From contig CASFDW010000008.1 of NCBI GenBank assembly GCA_949293595.1, positions 1 to 61,428 on the forward strand: a stretch of DNA of 61,428 nt, written 5' to 3'. The notes beneath the pieces are model-generated. The model searched no databases. It saw only the letters and a program-made list of their open reading frames with translations, and was not told the origin of the DNA. This DNA is from an uncultured Spirochaetales bacterium. Its GTDB lineage: Bacteria; Spirochaetota; Spirochaetia; Sphaerochaetales; Sphaerochaetaceae. Position 1 is the first letter of the stretch. Every line of letters starts with the position of its first letter. Shown in pieces: positions 8,232 through 17,748 of this stretch. Both the position numbers and the translations under genes were made by a program.

Positions 8232-9328
8232 GTGTTGTCCTCTACCGTGATCGCCCCGACAGGACACATCTCATGACAGCAGTAGCATCTGATGCAGAGC
8301 CTTTCGTCAATCCTGACGGCTTTGTCCACGACCTTCAATGCCTTTGCGGGGCATATGGCGACGCATCTGCGGCAAAGGATGCAGGAACTGTTGAATTTGG
8401 GAGCTGCCCTGAGTTTTTCCTTCTTCCGCCCGAAGAGTCTGGTAAAGTAGGGGAGGATGAGAGCCGAAAAGAGGTTCGTCTTCCTGTCCTCGATCCTTTC
8501 GAAACCGTTTATCACCAGGTCCTGCGGTTTCAAAATGGGGTAGGAGTAGCTGCCGATGTCCGTCAGCCCCCTGGAGACGGCCTCGTTGATTATGGGCATC
8601 TGCCGCCTCTGGTAGCCCATCATGACAGCTTCGGCATAATCGACTGCATATGCGTCTGCGGAAGCAAGTATGTATCCTATCTTCCTCTGGTGTCCGTTCG
8701 CAGGTCCGGCCCCCTCCATGCCTATGACCGCATCCATTAGCGCATAGTCCGTATGGCTTTCCGCGAAAATGCCGTTTATGACCTTGGCAAATTCCTCCCT
8801 TGACGGCGCTTTGAGGTGCATCGGGCTTTTGTTGAGCCCGGGAACGAGTCCGAACATGTTCTTGACACAGCCTGTGGAAAACATCAGCTGGTGTGTCTTG
8901 AATTTTGCGACCGATATGACGATGTCGACCTTGTCGACCACCCCGGCCATGCTGACCTTCATGCCGCAGTACAGCCCGTGCGTCCTGTTGTCCTTTGTGA
9001 AATCGACCCACTCGGTGCCGGTCTTGTCGACTACGTCGGCTATCCCGCATTGAACAGGTTTGAAAAGAGGTCCCTGCAACCCGGGCGAATCTCCGACAAG
9101 TATCCTCGAAGCACCTTTGTCCCTGAGTATGCCGATGAGCTCGGCGACGACGACAGGGTTGGTTGTCACGGCCTTCTCGACCGGTGCGTCGGAAAGGATG
9201 TTCGGTTTGATGAGAACGCTTCTGCCTTCGACGGATGGGAACCCAGTTTTCCCGATGCATTCGAGAAGCACGCGGCGGACCTCGTCCCCCTCGTAGGAGC
9301 CGCATCTTGCTATTGCGCATTCAGCCAT
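8228..9328 (-). CDS. DUF362 domain protein with C-terminal 2x[4Fe-4S] ferredoxin
   Basis: 366 residues. The N-terminal about 300 residues match the DUF362 family (segments LIKPNIL, VGDSPG and a KFKTHQ block), whose function is unknown. The C-terminus is an 8-iron ferredoxin with two CxxCxxCxxxCP clusters (CILCRRCVAICP and CIRCYCCHEMCP, about residues 317-358). Fusions of this type are common in anaerobes and suggest a redox role. The start codon overlaps the stop of the upstream RNA methyltransferase by 1 nt (TAATG), so the two are translationally coupled. Substrate unknown. Confidence 0.85.
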   Translation of the reverse strand: MAECAIARCGSYEGDEVRRVLLECIGKTGFPSVEGRSVLIKPNILSDAPVEKAVTTNPVVVAELIGILRDKGASRILVGDSPGLQGPLFKPVQCGIADVVDKTGTEWVDFTKDNRTHGLYCGMKVSMAGVVDKVDIVISVAKFKTHQLMFSTGCVKNMFGLVPGLNKSPMHLKAPSREEFAKVINGIFAESHTDYALMDAVIGMEGAGPANGHQRKIGYILASADAYAVDYAEAVMMGYQRRQMPIINEAVSRGLTDIGSYSYPILKPQDLVINGFERIEDRKTNLFSALILPYFTRLFGRKKEKLRAAPKFNSSCILCRRCVAICPAKALKVVDKAVRIDERLCIRCYCCHEMCPVGAITVEDNT

Positions 9329-10110
9329 TATTCTACCCTTTTGATCAGACAGCAGTACATCGGTCCGGAGCCCGATTCAGAATCAGGCATTATGCGGTAG
9401 CCGAAGCTGCACCTTTCTCCATTAAAATCAATCAAAGGGATTTCTTCAACCTCGCCGGGATGCTTTTTGAACAGTTTTGCAACAACATCCTCGTCCTCGC
9501 CCGGGTTTATGCTGCATGTGCTGTAAAGAATCAATCCTCCGGGCCTGACGCATATCAATGCTGATGAAAGCATGGCGTATTGCTTTACGGAAAGCATCCT
9601 TGGACGGTTTGCACTCCATAGGCCAAGATGCTTCGGATCATTGTATACATGCCGCTCGGATGAACATGGGGCATCAAGCAGTATCTTGTCGTATGCGTTC
9701 TGTTCATGAAGGCACCAGGAGGCTGCATCATGTCCTGTTACGGTGATCCTTGCAGCATATTCTGCCGGTAGATGTTCGCTTATGACATTCTTGAGTCTGA
9801 ATCTTCTGTCCGGAGACCTGTCGTTCGAAACCAGGGACCCACCGTCCGACAGCCTCAGTGCGATATGCAGTGTCTTCCCTCCCGGAGCGGCGCACATGTC
9901 GAGCACCCTGTCACAGCCCCCGACAGGCAGGCATGAGGCGACAATTACCGACGCCTCGTCGAGCAGGTATGGCCGCAACAGTTTGTCAGAAAGGCTTACA
10001 TTCTCTTTTTCCGATTCGAATGAAGCCTTTATCCTTGGCCAGCGGTCCTTCCAGATGCCGCTGTAGTATGCGTCGAATTCCGACGCCCCGTCCTTTTTCT
10101 TTTTTGCCAT
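9328..10110 (-). CDS. NOP2/Sun-family RNA (cytosine-5) methyltransferase, short form
   Basis: SAM-dependent m5C RNA methyltransferase of 260 residues, lacking the NusB-like N-terminus of RsmB and the PUA/RNA-binding C-terminus of RsmF. SAM site DMCAAPGGKT (71-80). The two catalytic cysteines are C149 in DAPCSSERHV and C199 in YSTCSINPGEDE. The SERH extension after the catalytic DAPC resembles the eukaryotic mitochondrial NSUN3/NSUN4 type more than RsmB (DAPCSGxG). The target, rRNA or tRNA, is unknown. It lies 1 nt downstream of the DUF212 gene (TGATATG) and overlaps the DUF362 gene by 1 nt, giving a tightly coupled three-gene run. Confidence 0.88.
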   Translation of the reverse strand: MAKKKKDGASEFDAYYSGIWKDRWPRIKASFESEKENVSLSDKLLRPYLLDEASVIVASCLPVGGCDRVLDMCAAPGGKTLHIALRLSDGGSLVSNDRSPDRRFRLKNVISEHLPAEYAARITVTGHDAASWCLHEQNAYDKILLDAPCSSERHVYNDPKHLGLWSANRPRMLSVKQYAMLSSALICVRPGGLILYSTCSINPGEDEDVVAKLFKKHPGEVEEIPLIDFNGERCSFGYRIMPDSESGSGPMYCCLIKRVE

Positions 10111-10111
10111 A

Positions 10112-10582
10112 TCACATCACTATGACAGGGAAAACCAATCCGATGAGCAGTCCGAGGAAAATACCTCCGAGCACCTGTGAGAACGAATGCCCGAGAAGTG
10201 TCTTGAGATTCGTCGGCTCGAAGGCGTTCTGATGCAGTCTGCTCAGGATATCCGACCATTCGTTGATGATCTGCGCCTGCTTGCCGGCCTCCATCCTTAT
10301 GTTCATCGCATCGTGCATCACGATTACGGACACTACGAACGATATTGCGAATCCCACCGAACCCACTCCGTATATCAGTCCTATGGAGGAGGTGAGCGAT
10401 ACGACCGCCGCGGTGTGGCTCGACGGCATGCCTCCGGTGGATACGAGCATGTGCTTTGAAAAACCGTTTCCCTGTATCAGGTTGAACAGAGGCTTCAGAA
10501 GCTGTGCCAATACGGTTGCTATAACGCTTGACCAAAGCGGAATGTTGTTCAGGATGTTGGTGTTGGGTTCCATACCAAACAT
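10112..10582 (-). CDS. Divergent PAP2 (DUF212) family membrane protein
   Basis: 156 residues with about four hydrophobic helices. The motif PSSHTAAV (near residue 54) and the HDAMNIR segment are hallmarks of the DUF212 / divergent PAP2 family (YuiD-like), related to phosphatidic-acid phosphatase type 2 proteins. Whether it is an active phosphatase is not established. It is the first gene of the minus-strand cluster DUF212 - RNA methyltransferase - DUF362 - helicase. An inverted repeat GATACTT-T-AAGTATC (10583-10597) touches the start codon and could be an operator. The internal Met4 (10573) is an alternative start. Confidence 0.85.
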   Translation of the reverse strand: MFGMEPNTNILNNIPLWSSVIATVLAQLLKPLFNLIQGNGFSKHMLVSTGGMPSSHTAAVVSLTSSIGLIYGVGSVGFAISFVVSVIVMHDAMNIRMEAGKQAQIINEWSDILSRLHQNAFEPTNLKTLLGHSFSQVLGGIFLGLLIGLVFPVIVM

Positions 10583-10603
10583 GATACTTTAAGTATCAAA
10601 ATC

Positions 10604-10633
10604 TTGCAATGCAAATGGATTTTGGACTACACT
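10604..10633 (+). promoter_or_regulatory. Candidate promoter of the MFS gene
   Basis: TTGCAA (10604-10609), an 18-bp spacer and TACACT (10628-10633) stand 7 nt before the ATG. No Shine-Dalgarno sequence is present, consistent with a leaderless transcript. It lies beside the 7-bp-arm dyad at 10583-10597, which could serve both divergent genes. Confidence 0.5.
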
Positions 10634-10640
10634 CCCATTC

Positions 10641-11786
10641 ATGGGAAAAAAACGAGTCATCCTGTCCGCTGCATCGTTTCTGGCGCAGTTCACGATCTGC
10701 ATGGTCAATTTCGCCATGGTCTATTACATGAAATACCGTTACGGGCTTTCCGCGGGGACCATCGGAATCGCCTCGAGCATATACACCGTCACATATTTCA
10801 TTGCCGCCATGGCCTTCTCCGGTGTTTTTTCCCGTCTTGACAGGAAAGTGATGCTGGCCGTCGCGCTGATAGGTATGGCCGCATGCAACCTGCTCATCCT
10901 CATGACCAGCCAGGTCCTTCTTTTGTACGTGCTTCTTGGGCTCTACGGTGTCGCGATGAGTTTCCTTTGGCCAAACGTTGAGGCATGGATAACAGAGAAC
11001 GAGGAGGCTGAGGAGCTTTCAAGGAGCGTGAGCGCATTCAATTTCAGCTGGTCGTTCGGCGCCGGGCTGTCCACAATGGCCGGAGGAGTTCTTGTCGAAC
11101 TGGGAATCTCTGTTCCGATTGTCGCCGGCATCTTCATCTTCATTCTCGCTTTCCTGCTCTGCCTGCCTCTCGGGACGACGAAGAACGCCGTATTGAAGGA
11201 GAAGGAGGTGGTAAGGGATGACCGCTCCACCAGTCTGCGCTATCTGTCGTGGACAGGGATATTCATAAGCTACGCCTGCTATTCCCTGATGATCAATATC
11301 TTCCCACTTTATTCCACCGAGGTGCTGGGATTCACGGAAGCAGATGCCGGGACGCTCCTTCTTTTCAGGGGCATGTCCTCCTGTATCAGCTTCATCGTCT
11401 TTTCAAGACTGCATTTCTGGCAGTTCAACAAGGCGGTCATATTGTCCTCGCAGCTCCTCCTCGCCCTTCTTTTCCCTTGCTTCCCGCTTTTGCACGGACG
11501 GGCCGGTATCGCCCTGTTCTTCGTGATATACGGAATCCTGTTCGCACTTGTTTACGAGATGTCCATCTTCCATGGCGCCTCCGGAGCTGTCGACAGGGAG
11601 AAGCGCATGGTGGTCCATGAGGTTCTGATAAACGTGGGCATGGTTCTCGGAGCCTCGGCCGGAGGCATGATATATGAGAGGTTCTCCTTTTCCATGACAC
11701 TTTACGCACTGTCGGCCGTGGCGGTTGCGGCGCTTGCGGCGGAGACGCTCATATACCATTTCGTATTCGATGCAAAAAGGGCATGA
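10641..11786 (+). CDS. Major facilitator superfamily transporter
   Basis: 381 residues, about twelve predicted transmembrane helices in two six-helix halves. The loop after helix 2 reads SGVFSRLDRKVML, a variant of the MFS A-loop motif G-x3-D-R-x-G-R-R/K. The substrate cannot be told from sequence. It starts at the ATG at 10641, with no Shine-Dalgarno sequence and a promoter-like TTGCAA-N18-TACACT only 7 nt upstream. It is divergent from the DUF212 gene, and 50 bp separate it from aconitase on the same strand. Confidence 0.88.
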   Translation: MGKKRVILSAASFLAQFTICMVNFAMVYYMKYRYGLSAGTIGIASSIYTVTYFIAAMAFSGVFSRLDRKVMLAVALIGMAACNLLILMTSQVLLLYVLLGLYGVAMSFLWPNVEAWITENEEAEELSRSVSAFNFSWSFGAGLSTMAGGVLVELGISVPIVAGIFIFILAFLLCLPLGTTKNAVLKEKEVVRDDRSTSLRYLSWTGIFISYACYSLMINIFPLYSTEVLGFTEADAGTLLLFRGMSSCISFIVFSRLHFWQFNKAVILSSQLLLALLFPCFPLLHGRAGIALFFVIYGILFALVYEMSIFHGASGAVDREKRMVVHEVLINVGMVLGASAGGMIYERFSFSMTLYALSAVAVAALAAETLIYHFVFDAKRA

Positions 11787-11836
11787 GTTGTTCAATAAAA
11801 AACAATAATCCCATATAATGTCCGAAGGAGGTGCAA

Positions 11837-13765
11837 ATGGCACAAACGCTTTGTTATAAGATCCTTTCGTCCCATCTGGCCGAGGGACGGCTTGAAAAGG
11901 GGGAACCGATAGGTATAAGGATAGACCAGACCCTCACACAGGATGCCACTGGCACCATGTGCTATCTTGAGTTCGAATCGATGGGCATCGACAAGGTCAG
12001 GAACGAGCTGGCTGTGAGTTATGTCGACCACAATACGGTACAGGTCGGATTCGAGAATTTTGACGATCATGAATATCTGAGGACCGTGGCGGCAAAGAAG
12101 GGTGTTGTCTATTCAAGGGCCGGAAACGGAATATGCCATCAGGTCCAGCTTGAAAGATTCGCACTTCCTGGCAAGACCCTTCTCGGCTCAGACAGCCATA
12201 CGCCCACACAGGGCGGGATAGGGGAGATCGCCATAGGAGCAGGCGGACTCGATGTCGCGCTTGCGATGGCAGGCCGCCCATTCAAGCTGATCTGTCCAAA
12301 GGTTGTCGGGATAAGGCTTGTGGGAAGGCTCGGACGCGGGGTTGCTGCAAAGGACATCATCCTCAAGGTCCTCGAACGCTTTGGAGTCAAGGGAAATGTG
12401 AACAGTGTTTTCGAATACTTCGGTCCCGGAACTGCAGGCCTCACCGTCCCGGAACGTGCAACCATATGCAACATGGGGGCCGAATGCGGCGTCACATTCT
12501 CGATATTCCCTTCGGACGATGAGACATATGCGTTCCTGAAGGCTCATGACAGGCAGGACGGCTTCATTCCGCTCTGTGCCGATGAAGGGGCGGAATATGA
12601 CGAGGTCTTCGAAATAGATCTGTGCGCCCTCCGTCCGATGGCCGCACTTCCGCACAGTCCGGGCAACATAGCGCCAGTTTCTTCCTTGGCGGGCATGCCT
12701 GTGAACCAGGTGCTGATAGGAAGCTGCACAAACAGCAGCTACATGGACCTCAAGAAGGTCGCCGCCATCCTCGACGGACACACTGTGGCTCCGGACGTAA
12801 GCCTTGCAATAGCACCCGGGAGCCGGGAGGTTCTTGAGATGATCAGCCGCGACGGCACGCTGGCGACATTGGTCAGAAGCGGCGCGCGGATTCTTGAAAG
12901 TGCCTGCGGATTCTGCATAGGGAACCATCAGTCGCCCGGAACCGACGGAGTATCGCTCAGGACCAGCAACAGGAACTTCGAGGGAAGGAGCGGCACGAAG
13001 AGTGCGAAGCTTTATCTGGTGAGTCCGGAGACCGCCGCTGTTTCCGCCATACGCGGTGTCGTCACTGATCCGTTCGAAAATGTTCCGTACGAAAGCATCC
13101 CGCTTCCCGAGCATTACATCCACGACGACGGCATGTTCATATTCCCACCGGAGGATCCGTCCTCCGTCGAGGTTCTTAGGGGACCGAACATCGGGGAGCC
13201 TCCGATGAACACCGCGGTTGCCGACAGGCTCTGCGGCGATGCCACCATCAAGGTAGGGGACAAGATCACGACAGACCATATAATGCCTGCCGGTTCCAGG
13301 CTCAAATATCGCTCCAACATCCCTGTGTATTCGACATTCGTGTTCGAAGGGGTTGATTCCGGATTCGCATCAAGGGCCCTTGAAAGAAAGAAGTCCGGGG
13401 CCGCCTGCTTCATCATCGCCGGTGCCTCGTACGGACAGGGATCGAGCCGCGAACATGCGGCCATATGTCCGATGTACCTCGGTGTGAAGGCCGTGGTCGC
13501 GAAGTCCATCGAGAGGATCCATCAGGCGAATCTATGCAACTTCGGGATCCTTCCGCTGGTCTTCGATAATCCCGAGGATTACGATGGCATCGACCAGGGT
13601 GATGTGCTCGAGATAGACGATGTGCATGAGAGCATCGGCAGCGGAAGGTTCGTCCTTGCGGACATGACCAAGGGGCTGAGAATACCGCTCACCCTTTTTG
13701 CCACCGGGGAGCAGAAACGCATGCTGTTGGCCGGTGGAAGGCTCAATATGGTCGGGGAGGTGTGA
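11837..13765 (+). CDS. acnA: Aconitate hydratase, Aquifex/mitochondrial-like type
   Basis: Converts citrate to isocitrate. 642 residues, matching the short aconitase class (about 640-660) rather than the 890-residue AcnA/IRP type. The [4Fe-4S] ligands are C297 (GSCTNSS), C357 and C360 (CGFCIG). Active-site segments [11 protein letters not shown] (about 117-127), TTDHIMPAG and the swivelling-domain loop [11 protein letters not shown] are intact. The ATG at 11837 is chosen because the Shine-Dalgarno AAGGAGG (11825-11831) lies 5 nt upstream. A GTG at 11831 would be inside it. It ends 1 nt before isocitrate dehydrogenase, so the two form an operon, and citrate synthase is encoded nearby on the other strand. 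Confidence 0.95.
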   Translation: MAQTLCYKILSSHLAEGRLEKGEPIGIRIDQTLTQDATGTMCYLEFESMGIDKVRNELAVSYVDHNTVQVGFENFDDHEYLRTVAAKKGVVYSRAGNGICHQVQLERFALPGKTLLGSDSHTPTQGGIGEIAIGAGGLDVALAMAGRPFKLICPKVVGIRLVGRLGRGVAAKDIILKVLERFGVKGNVNSVFEYFGPGTAGLTVPERATICNMGAECGVTFSIFPSDDETYAFLKAHDRQDGFIPLCADEGAEYDEVFEIDLCALRPMAALPHSPGNIAPVSSLAGMPVNQVLIGSCTNSSYMDLKKVAAILDGHTVAPDVSLAIAPGSREVLEMISRDGTLATLVRSGARILESACGFCIGNHQSPGTDGVSLRTSNRNFEGRSGTKSAKLYLVSPETAAVSAIRGVVTDPFENVPYESIPLPEHYIHDDGMFIFPPEDPSSVEVLRGPNIGEPPMNTAVADRLCGDATIKVGDKITTDHIMPAGSRLKYRSNIPVYSTFVFEGVDSGFASRALERKKSGAACFIIAGASYGQGSSREHAAICPMYLGVKAVVAKSIERIHQANLCNFGILPLVFDNPEDYDGIDQGDVLEIDDVHESIGSGRFVLADMTKGLRIPLTLFATGEQKRMLLAGGRLNMVGEV

Positions 13766-13766
13766 A

Positions 13767-14990
13767 ATGGCAAAAATCACTTGTGTCGGCGGGAAGCTCG
13801 TCGTTCCTGATAATCCGACAATCCTGTATATCGAGGGGGACGGGGTTGGAAGCGAGATAACCCCTGCAATGATCCGTGTTGTGAATGCTGCGGTCGCCTC
13901 CGCCTACAACGGCAGAAGGCGGATCGAATGGGAGGAGGTGCTAGCTGGAGGGAAGGCCATGGAACAGGTCGGCACGACACTTCCGGAAAGGACTCTCAAA
14001 TGCATCAAGGACTGTCTTGTCGCAATAAAAGGTCCGTTGCAGACGCCGGTTGGAAAAGGTATCAGGAGCCTGAACGTGACCCTCAGACAGCAGCTTGATT
14101 TGTATGTTTGCCAGCGTCCCGTAAAATATTTCAAAGGTGTTCCTTCCCCAGTCAGGCATCCGGAGAATGTCGACATGGTCGTCTTCAGGGAAAACACTGA
14201 GGACATATATGCCGGAATCGAATGGAGGAGCGGAAGCGAGGATGCACTGAAGGTCATATCATTCCTTGAGAACGAGATGGGGGTCAACAAGATCCGTTTC
14301 CCGCGTACGAGCGCCATAGGCATAAAGCCTGTCAGCCCCGACGGAAGCCGCAGGCTCATCAGGGCTGCGATCCGGTATGGTCTTGAAAACAACAGGCGCA
14401 ACATCACGCTGGTCCATAAGGGCAACATAATGAAGTTCACCGAGGGGGGCTTCAGGGAATGGGGCTATCAGCTTGCAAAGGATGAATTCGGTGCAATCAT
14501 GGAAGATGGACGCTGCGTCATCAAAAGGGATGGGCTTGAGGATTTTGAGATAAAGGACTGCATCTGCGATGCCTTCCTGCAGAACATCCTGCTGAAACCT
14601 GAGGCTTACGATGTGATTGCGACCCTGAATCTGAATGGAGATTATGTTTCCGATGCTCTTGCTGCAGAGGTCGGCGGCATCGGAATTGCTCCAGGGGCGA
14701 ATATCAATTACGATACAGGATGCGCCATTTTTGAAGCAACGCATGGAACTGCTCCTGATATCGCTGGAAAGGATATTGTCAATCCGCTGTCAATAATCTT
14801 GTCTGCCGAGATGATGCTGCGTCATATAGGATGGACGGAAGCAGCCGACAAGGTGCTTTTGATTGTTGACAAGGCGATTGCCTCCGGTCGGGTCACGTCG
14901 GATTTCTACACACTGATAAAAAAAGAGGGTGGGGAGGCCGAGCTTCTCGGCACCAAGGATTTCTGCCAATATCTCGTAAGTCTGATATGA
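13767..14990 (+). CDS. icd: Isocitrate dehydrogenase, predicted NAD+-dependent
   Basis: Oxidative decarboxylation of isocitrate to 2-oxoglutarate. 407 residues, dimeric bacterial IDH type, with the substrate loop [10 protein letters not shown] (99-108) including the serine corresponding to the E. coli phosphorylation site. The cofactor pocket departs from NADP enzymes: E. coli K344-Y345 correspond to D331-I332 (HGTAPDIAG), Y391 to S378 and R395 to T382 (VTSDFYTL). D-I at the first pair is the known signature of NAD-specific IDHs, so NAD+ use is inferred. The ATG at 13767 has a GGGGAGG Shine-Dalgarno and follows the aconitase stop by 1 nt. A long upstream in-frame extension overlaps aconitase and is rejected. 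A terminator follows. Confidence 0.95.
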   Translation: MAKITCVGGKLVVPDNPTILYIEGDGVGSEITPAMIRVVNAAVASAYNGRRRIEWEEVLAGGKAMEQVGTTLPERTLKCIKDCLVAIKGPLQTPVGKGIRSLNVTLRQQLDLYVCQRPVKYFKGVPSPVRHPENVDMVVFRENTEDIYAGIEWRSGSEDALKVISFLENEMGVNKIRFPRTSAIGIKPVSPDGSRRLIRAAIRYGLENNRRNITLVHKGNIMKFTEGGFREWGYQLAKDEFGAIMEDGRCVIKRDGLEDFEIKDCICDAFLQNILLKPEAYDVIATLNLNGDYVSDALAAEVGGIGIAPGANINYDTGCAIFEATHGTAPDIAGKDIVNPLSIILSAEMMLRHIGWTEAADKVLLIVDKAIASGRVTSDFYTLIKKEGGEAELLGTKDFCQYLVSLI

Positions 14991-15029
14991 TGTATCCGGG
15001 ACCCTCCGGAAAAATGTCCGGCATGGAGG

Positions 15030-15061
15030 CAGGCATGATTCCGGTCATGCCTGTTTCTTTT
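15030..15061 (+). terminator. Terminator of the acnA-icd operon
   Basis: A perfect 9-bp stem CAGGCATGA/TCATGCCTG with a 6-nt loop is followed by a T-rich tail (TTTCTTTTATTT). Confidence 0.8.
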
Positions 15062-15129
15062 ATTTCATGTCCTGCCGTCAAGCCACATGCTTTTGTCAAA
15101 GACTTCGGGGTCTGGGGTCATGAAGGCAG

Positions 15130-16164
15130 TCATTCAGTTGCACGCTCCAACAAGGTGAGTGTTCTGTTGTCGCAATCGATTTCGTATCGCAGGCCCAGTG
15201 GAAAAACACCAATGGGATATGCATGGCCCACATTGACATTGTACAGGATCGGAAGCTCCGGCAGATCCGCCTCAAAGCCAACAACCTGCTTGTACACCTC
15301 CTTGTAACTTTCAAGTTTTTCCTCCACGGCAGGTTTTCCAACGATTATTCCGTTGATGGCATGCAATATGCCTTGGGCCTGCAGGTTCCGCAAAAGCCAG
15401 CATAAAACCATTTCCGGCATGTCGGATTCGCTCGTTTCAAGCAGCAGTATCTTGCCTTTCCACAGATCAGGTGCAGGCCACAAGGAAGTTCCAAGCAATT
15501 CCGGGAATACATCCACGCATCCACCCAAAAGCTCGCCGGTTGCTTTTCCTCTGCCCTGTATGACCTCGTAGCCCGTGTTGGGGCGGCGTGGTGTGGACAG
15601 GTTCATGTTTTCTTCCGACCACCAGATCTTGTCTTTCTCATAGCTGCAAAAATCACTACAAGGGATTTCAAGCTTGTCCGGGGGGTCGAACAAGGTCTTT
15701 TCCATTGCGTGCTTCGTGTATTCGTTCATGGCCACATATTCCGCTATGTTGTTCATGACCGACAATCCGTAGTAAGAGACCAAGCCGGCCTTGTGCATCA
15801 TGAAATGGTTTGTCGTGGAATCGGAGAAGCCGGTGAATATCTTGGGATTGTCCCGCAAGACATCAAAGTCGATATATGGCAAAAGCCTGATTGTGTCATC
15901 CCCGCCGATGGCATTGAACACGGCCTTGATCCCCGGATCCCGGAAGGCGTCCATGAGATCTTTTGCCCTTGCTTCCGGATGTCGATACAGATAGTCGGTC
16001 CCCTTCAATGCGTTGGGCATGGCCACAACAACCAATCCATATTCCTCCAATCGTTTCCTTGCAAGCTCATATTTATGAACAAACATCTCATCTCCGATCA
16101 TTCCTCGTGACAACGAGACGATTGCCACCTTGTCCCCACATTCAAGGCGCTTGGGTTTTATCAT
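15130..16164 (-). CDS. S66-family serine peptidase (LD-carboxypeptidase / MccF-like)
   Basis: 344 residues from the ATG at 16164, which has an AGGGAG Shine-Dalgarno 8 nt upstream. A longer frame to 16260 adds 32 residues with no homology-like character. The nucleophile S114 sits in FTGFSDSTT, with a glutamate in LLLETSE near residue 245 and H314 in NVGHAYP completing the Ser-Glu-His triad of family S66. These enzymes trim the terminal D-alanine of murein tetrapeptides (LdcA) or cleave microcin C-type acyl-adenylates (MccF). The TTNHFMMHKAGL context fits the MccF-like subgroup slightly better, but I cannot distinguish them firmly. Monocistronic; convergent with icd. Confidence 0.88.
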   Translation of the reverse strand: MIKPKRLECGDKVAIVSLSRGMIGDEMFVHKYELARKRLEEYGLVVVAMPNALKGTDYLYRHPEARAKDLMDAFRDPGIKAVFNAIGGDDTIRLLPYIDFDVLRDNPKIFTGFSDSTTNHFMMHKAGLVSYYGLSVMNNIAEYVAMNEYTKHAMEKTLFDPPDKLEIPCSDFCSYEKDKIWWSEENMNLSTPRRPNTGYEVIQGRGKATGELLGGCVDVFPELLGTSLWPAPDLWKGKILLLETSESDMPEMVLCWLLRNLQAQGILHAINGIIVGKPAVEEKLESYKEVYKQVVGFEADLPELPILYNVNVGHAYPIGVFPLGLRYEIDCDNRTLTLLERATE

Positions 16165-16320
16165 TTTTTTTCTCCCTGAATTCCGGTTTTCCGTTCCATC
16201 AACGCATGCAACCGCATCATTGCGAACATGGCATCCGGTTCTGAGTGCCGGTAATATCATGACGCTGCTTCATTTTCAACAACGATTATGCCACCTCCGT
16301 AAAACCACAATTCCGGTGGT

Positions 16321-16356
16321 AAAAAAGAACGATGGCGGTCCTTCGATCCGTCATCG
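16321..16356 (-). terminator. Terminator of citrate synthase (minus strand)
   Basis: On the minus strand a 9-bp stem CGATGACGG/CCGCCATCG with one mismatch and a 9-nt loop runs into TTCTTTTTT. It closes the two-gene citrate synthase unit. The remaining 16165-16442 DNA shows no gene. Confidence 0.7.
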
Positions 16357-16442
16357 CCCTTTGGTTGTTTTCCAACCCCTGCAACTCCTGTGCTACTTGA
16401 AACTGCCGTCTTATAAGCACATGCGCGTCCAAGGTTTTTCAA

Positions 16443-17747
16443 TCATCTTTCGCTTATCGGGACGACCTTCCTCATCGTAGGTCCTGAATACACCTGGCGG
16501 GGACGCCCTATCTTCTGGTACGGATCGTGCCTCCATTCGAGGTAGTGTGCGATCCATCCGGGAAGCCTGCCCATTGCAAAGAGCACCGTGAACATCGATA
16601 CCGGGATTCCCATGGCGTGGAATGTGATACCCGTGTAGAAATCGACGTTCGGATAAAGGTTGCGCTCGATGAAATAGTCGTCGTGCGTCGCCCTCTCCTC
16701 GATTTCCAGAGCGATGTCGAGAAGCGGATCCCCGCCTTCTGTCTGCGCGAGTACCTGCTTGCATATCTGCTTTGCTATCTTAGCCCTCGGGTCGAATGTC
16801 TTGTAGACCCTGTGCCCGAAGCCCGAGAGACGGAAGCTGTCGCTCTTGTCCTTTGCCTTTGCTATCACCTCGTCGATGCTCATTCCTTCCTGATGTATCT
16901 TCTGCAGCATGTCCATAACCGCCTGGTTCGCACCGCCATGCTTGCTGCCCCACAGGGCGCAGCAGCCCGCGGCGACCGAAGCATAGAGATTGGCTTCGGA
17001 TGATCCAACGAGGCGGACCGCACTTGTGGAACAGTTCTGCTCGTGGTCCGCATGCAGGATAAGGAGCTTGTTGAGTGCCTGGACATGGAGCGGATCCGGC
17101 GTGTAGTTGTTCACGCTCGAGTAGAACATCATGTTGAGGAAGTTCGCACAGTACGAATAGTTGTACTGGGGCTCCACGTATGGCAGGCCGTTCATCTGCC
17201 TGTACGTGAATGCCGCTATCGTCCTCATCTTCGAAAGCAGCCTGGTGACCGTCAGGTCGATGTTCTCCTCCGGGTCCTTCTCCTCGAGCTCCGGATAGAA
17301 TGCGGAAAGGGATGCGACCATTGCCGAAAGGATTCCCATGGGATGTCCGTCATGGGGGTAGGCACGGAAGAAGTCGCGCATGTTGACATGCAGCAGCGAA
17401 TGCTTGTTAAGCAGCTTCTGGTAGTTTATTCGTTCAGAGGTGTTTGGAAGCGTACCCTTGACAAGAAGGTACGCGACTTCGATGAAATCGCAGTTCTCCA
17501 CCAGATCCTCGATGTCGTAGCCCCTGTAGCGCAGAATTCCCTTCTCTCCGTTTATGTAGCAGATCTTCGACATGCACGAGCCCGTGTTCACGAAACCCGG
17601 ATCGTATGTGATGTAACCAGTATCCTTGCGGAGGTTCGTTATGTCGATGGACTTGTCTCCCATCGTGTCGGTCATCACATTGAGCTCGTATTCCTTTCCA
17701 TCGGGAAAGATCAGCCTGGCCTTCTTCTTCTCTTCGAGATTCAACAT
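16443..17747 (-). CDS. gltA: Citrate synthase, type I/II hexameric form
   Basis: Condenses acetyl-CoA and oxaloacetate into citrate. 434 residues, typical of the bacterial hexameric NADH-sensitive class. Catalytic residues are H270 (GSKHGGAN), H312 (GHRVYK) and D369 (YPNVDFYTG). The substrate-binding LHADHEQNCSTS block (231-242) is intact. It begins 1 nt after the stop of a beta-hydroxyacid dehydrogenase-like gene and is presumably co-transcribed with it. Together with acnA and icd it supplies 2-oxoglutarate. No other TCA-cycle gene is in the window, so an incomplete, biosynthetic branch is likely but not shown. Confidence 0.96.
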   Translation of the reverse strand: MLNLEEKKKARLIFPDGKEYELNVMTDTMGDKSIDITNLRKDTGYITYDPGFVNTGSCMSKICYINGEKGILRYRGYDIEDLVENCDFIEVAYLLVKGTLPNTSERINYQKLLNKHSLLHVNMRDFFRAYPHDGHPMGILSAMVASLSAFYPELEEKDPEENIDLTVTRLLSKMRTIAAFTYRQMNGLPYVEPQYNYSYCANFLNMMFYSSVNNYTPDPLHVQALNKLLILHADHEQNCSTSAVRLVGSSEANLYASVAAGCCALWGSKHGGANQAVMDMLQKIHQEGMSIDEVIAKAKDKSDSFRLSGFGHRVYKTFDPRAKIAKQICKQVLAQTEGGDPLLDIALEIEERATHDDYFIERNLYPNVDFYTGITFHAMGIPVSMFTVLFAMGRLPGWIAHYLEWRHDPYQKIGRPRQVYSGPTMRKVVPISER

Positions 17748-17748
17748 T

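Noticed and set aside
12188..13279. 363-codon minus-strand frame inside aconitase
   Set aside because: Antisense to conserved aconitase motifs, with no start signals or recognisable domains.
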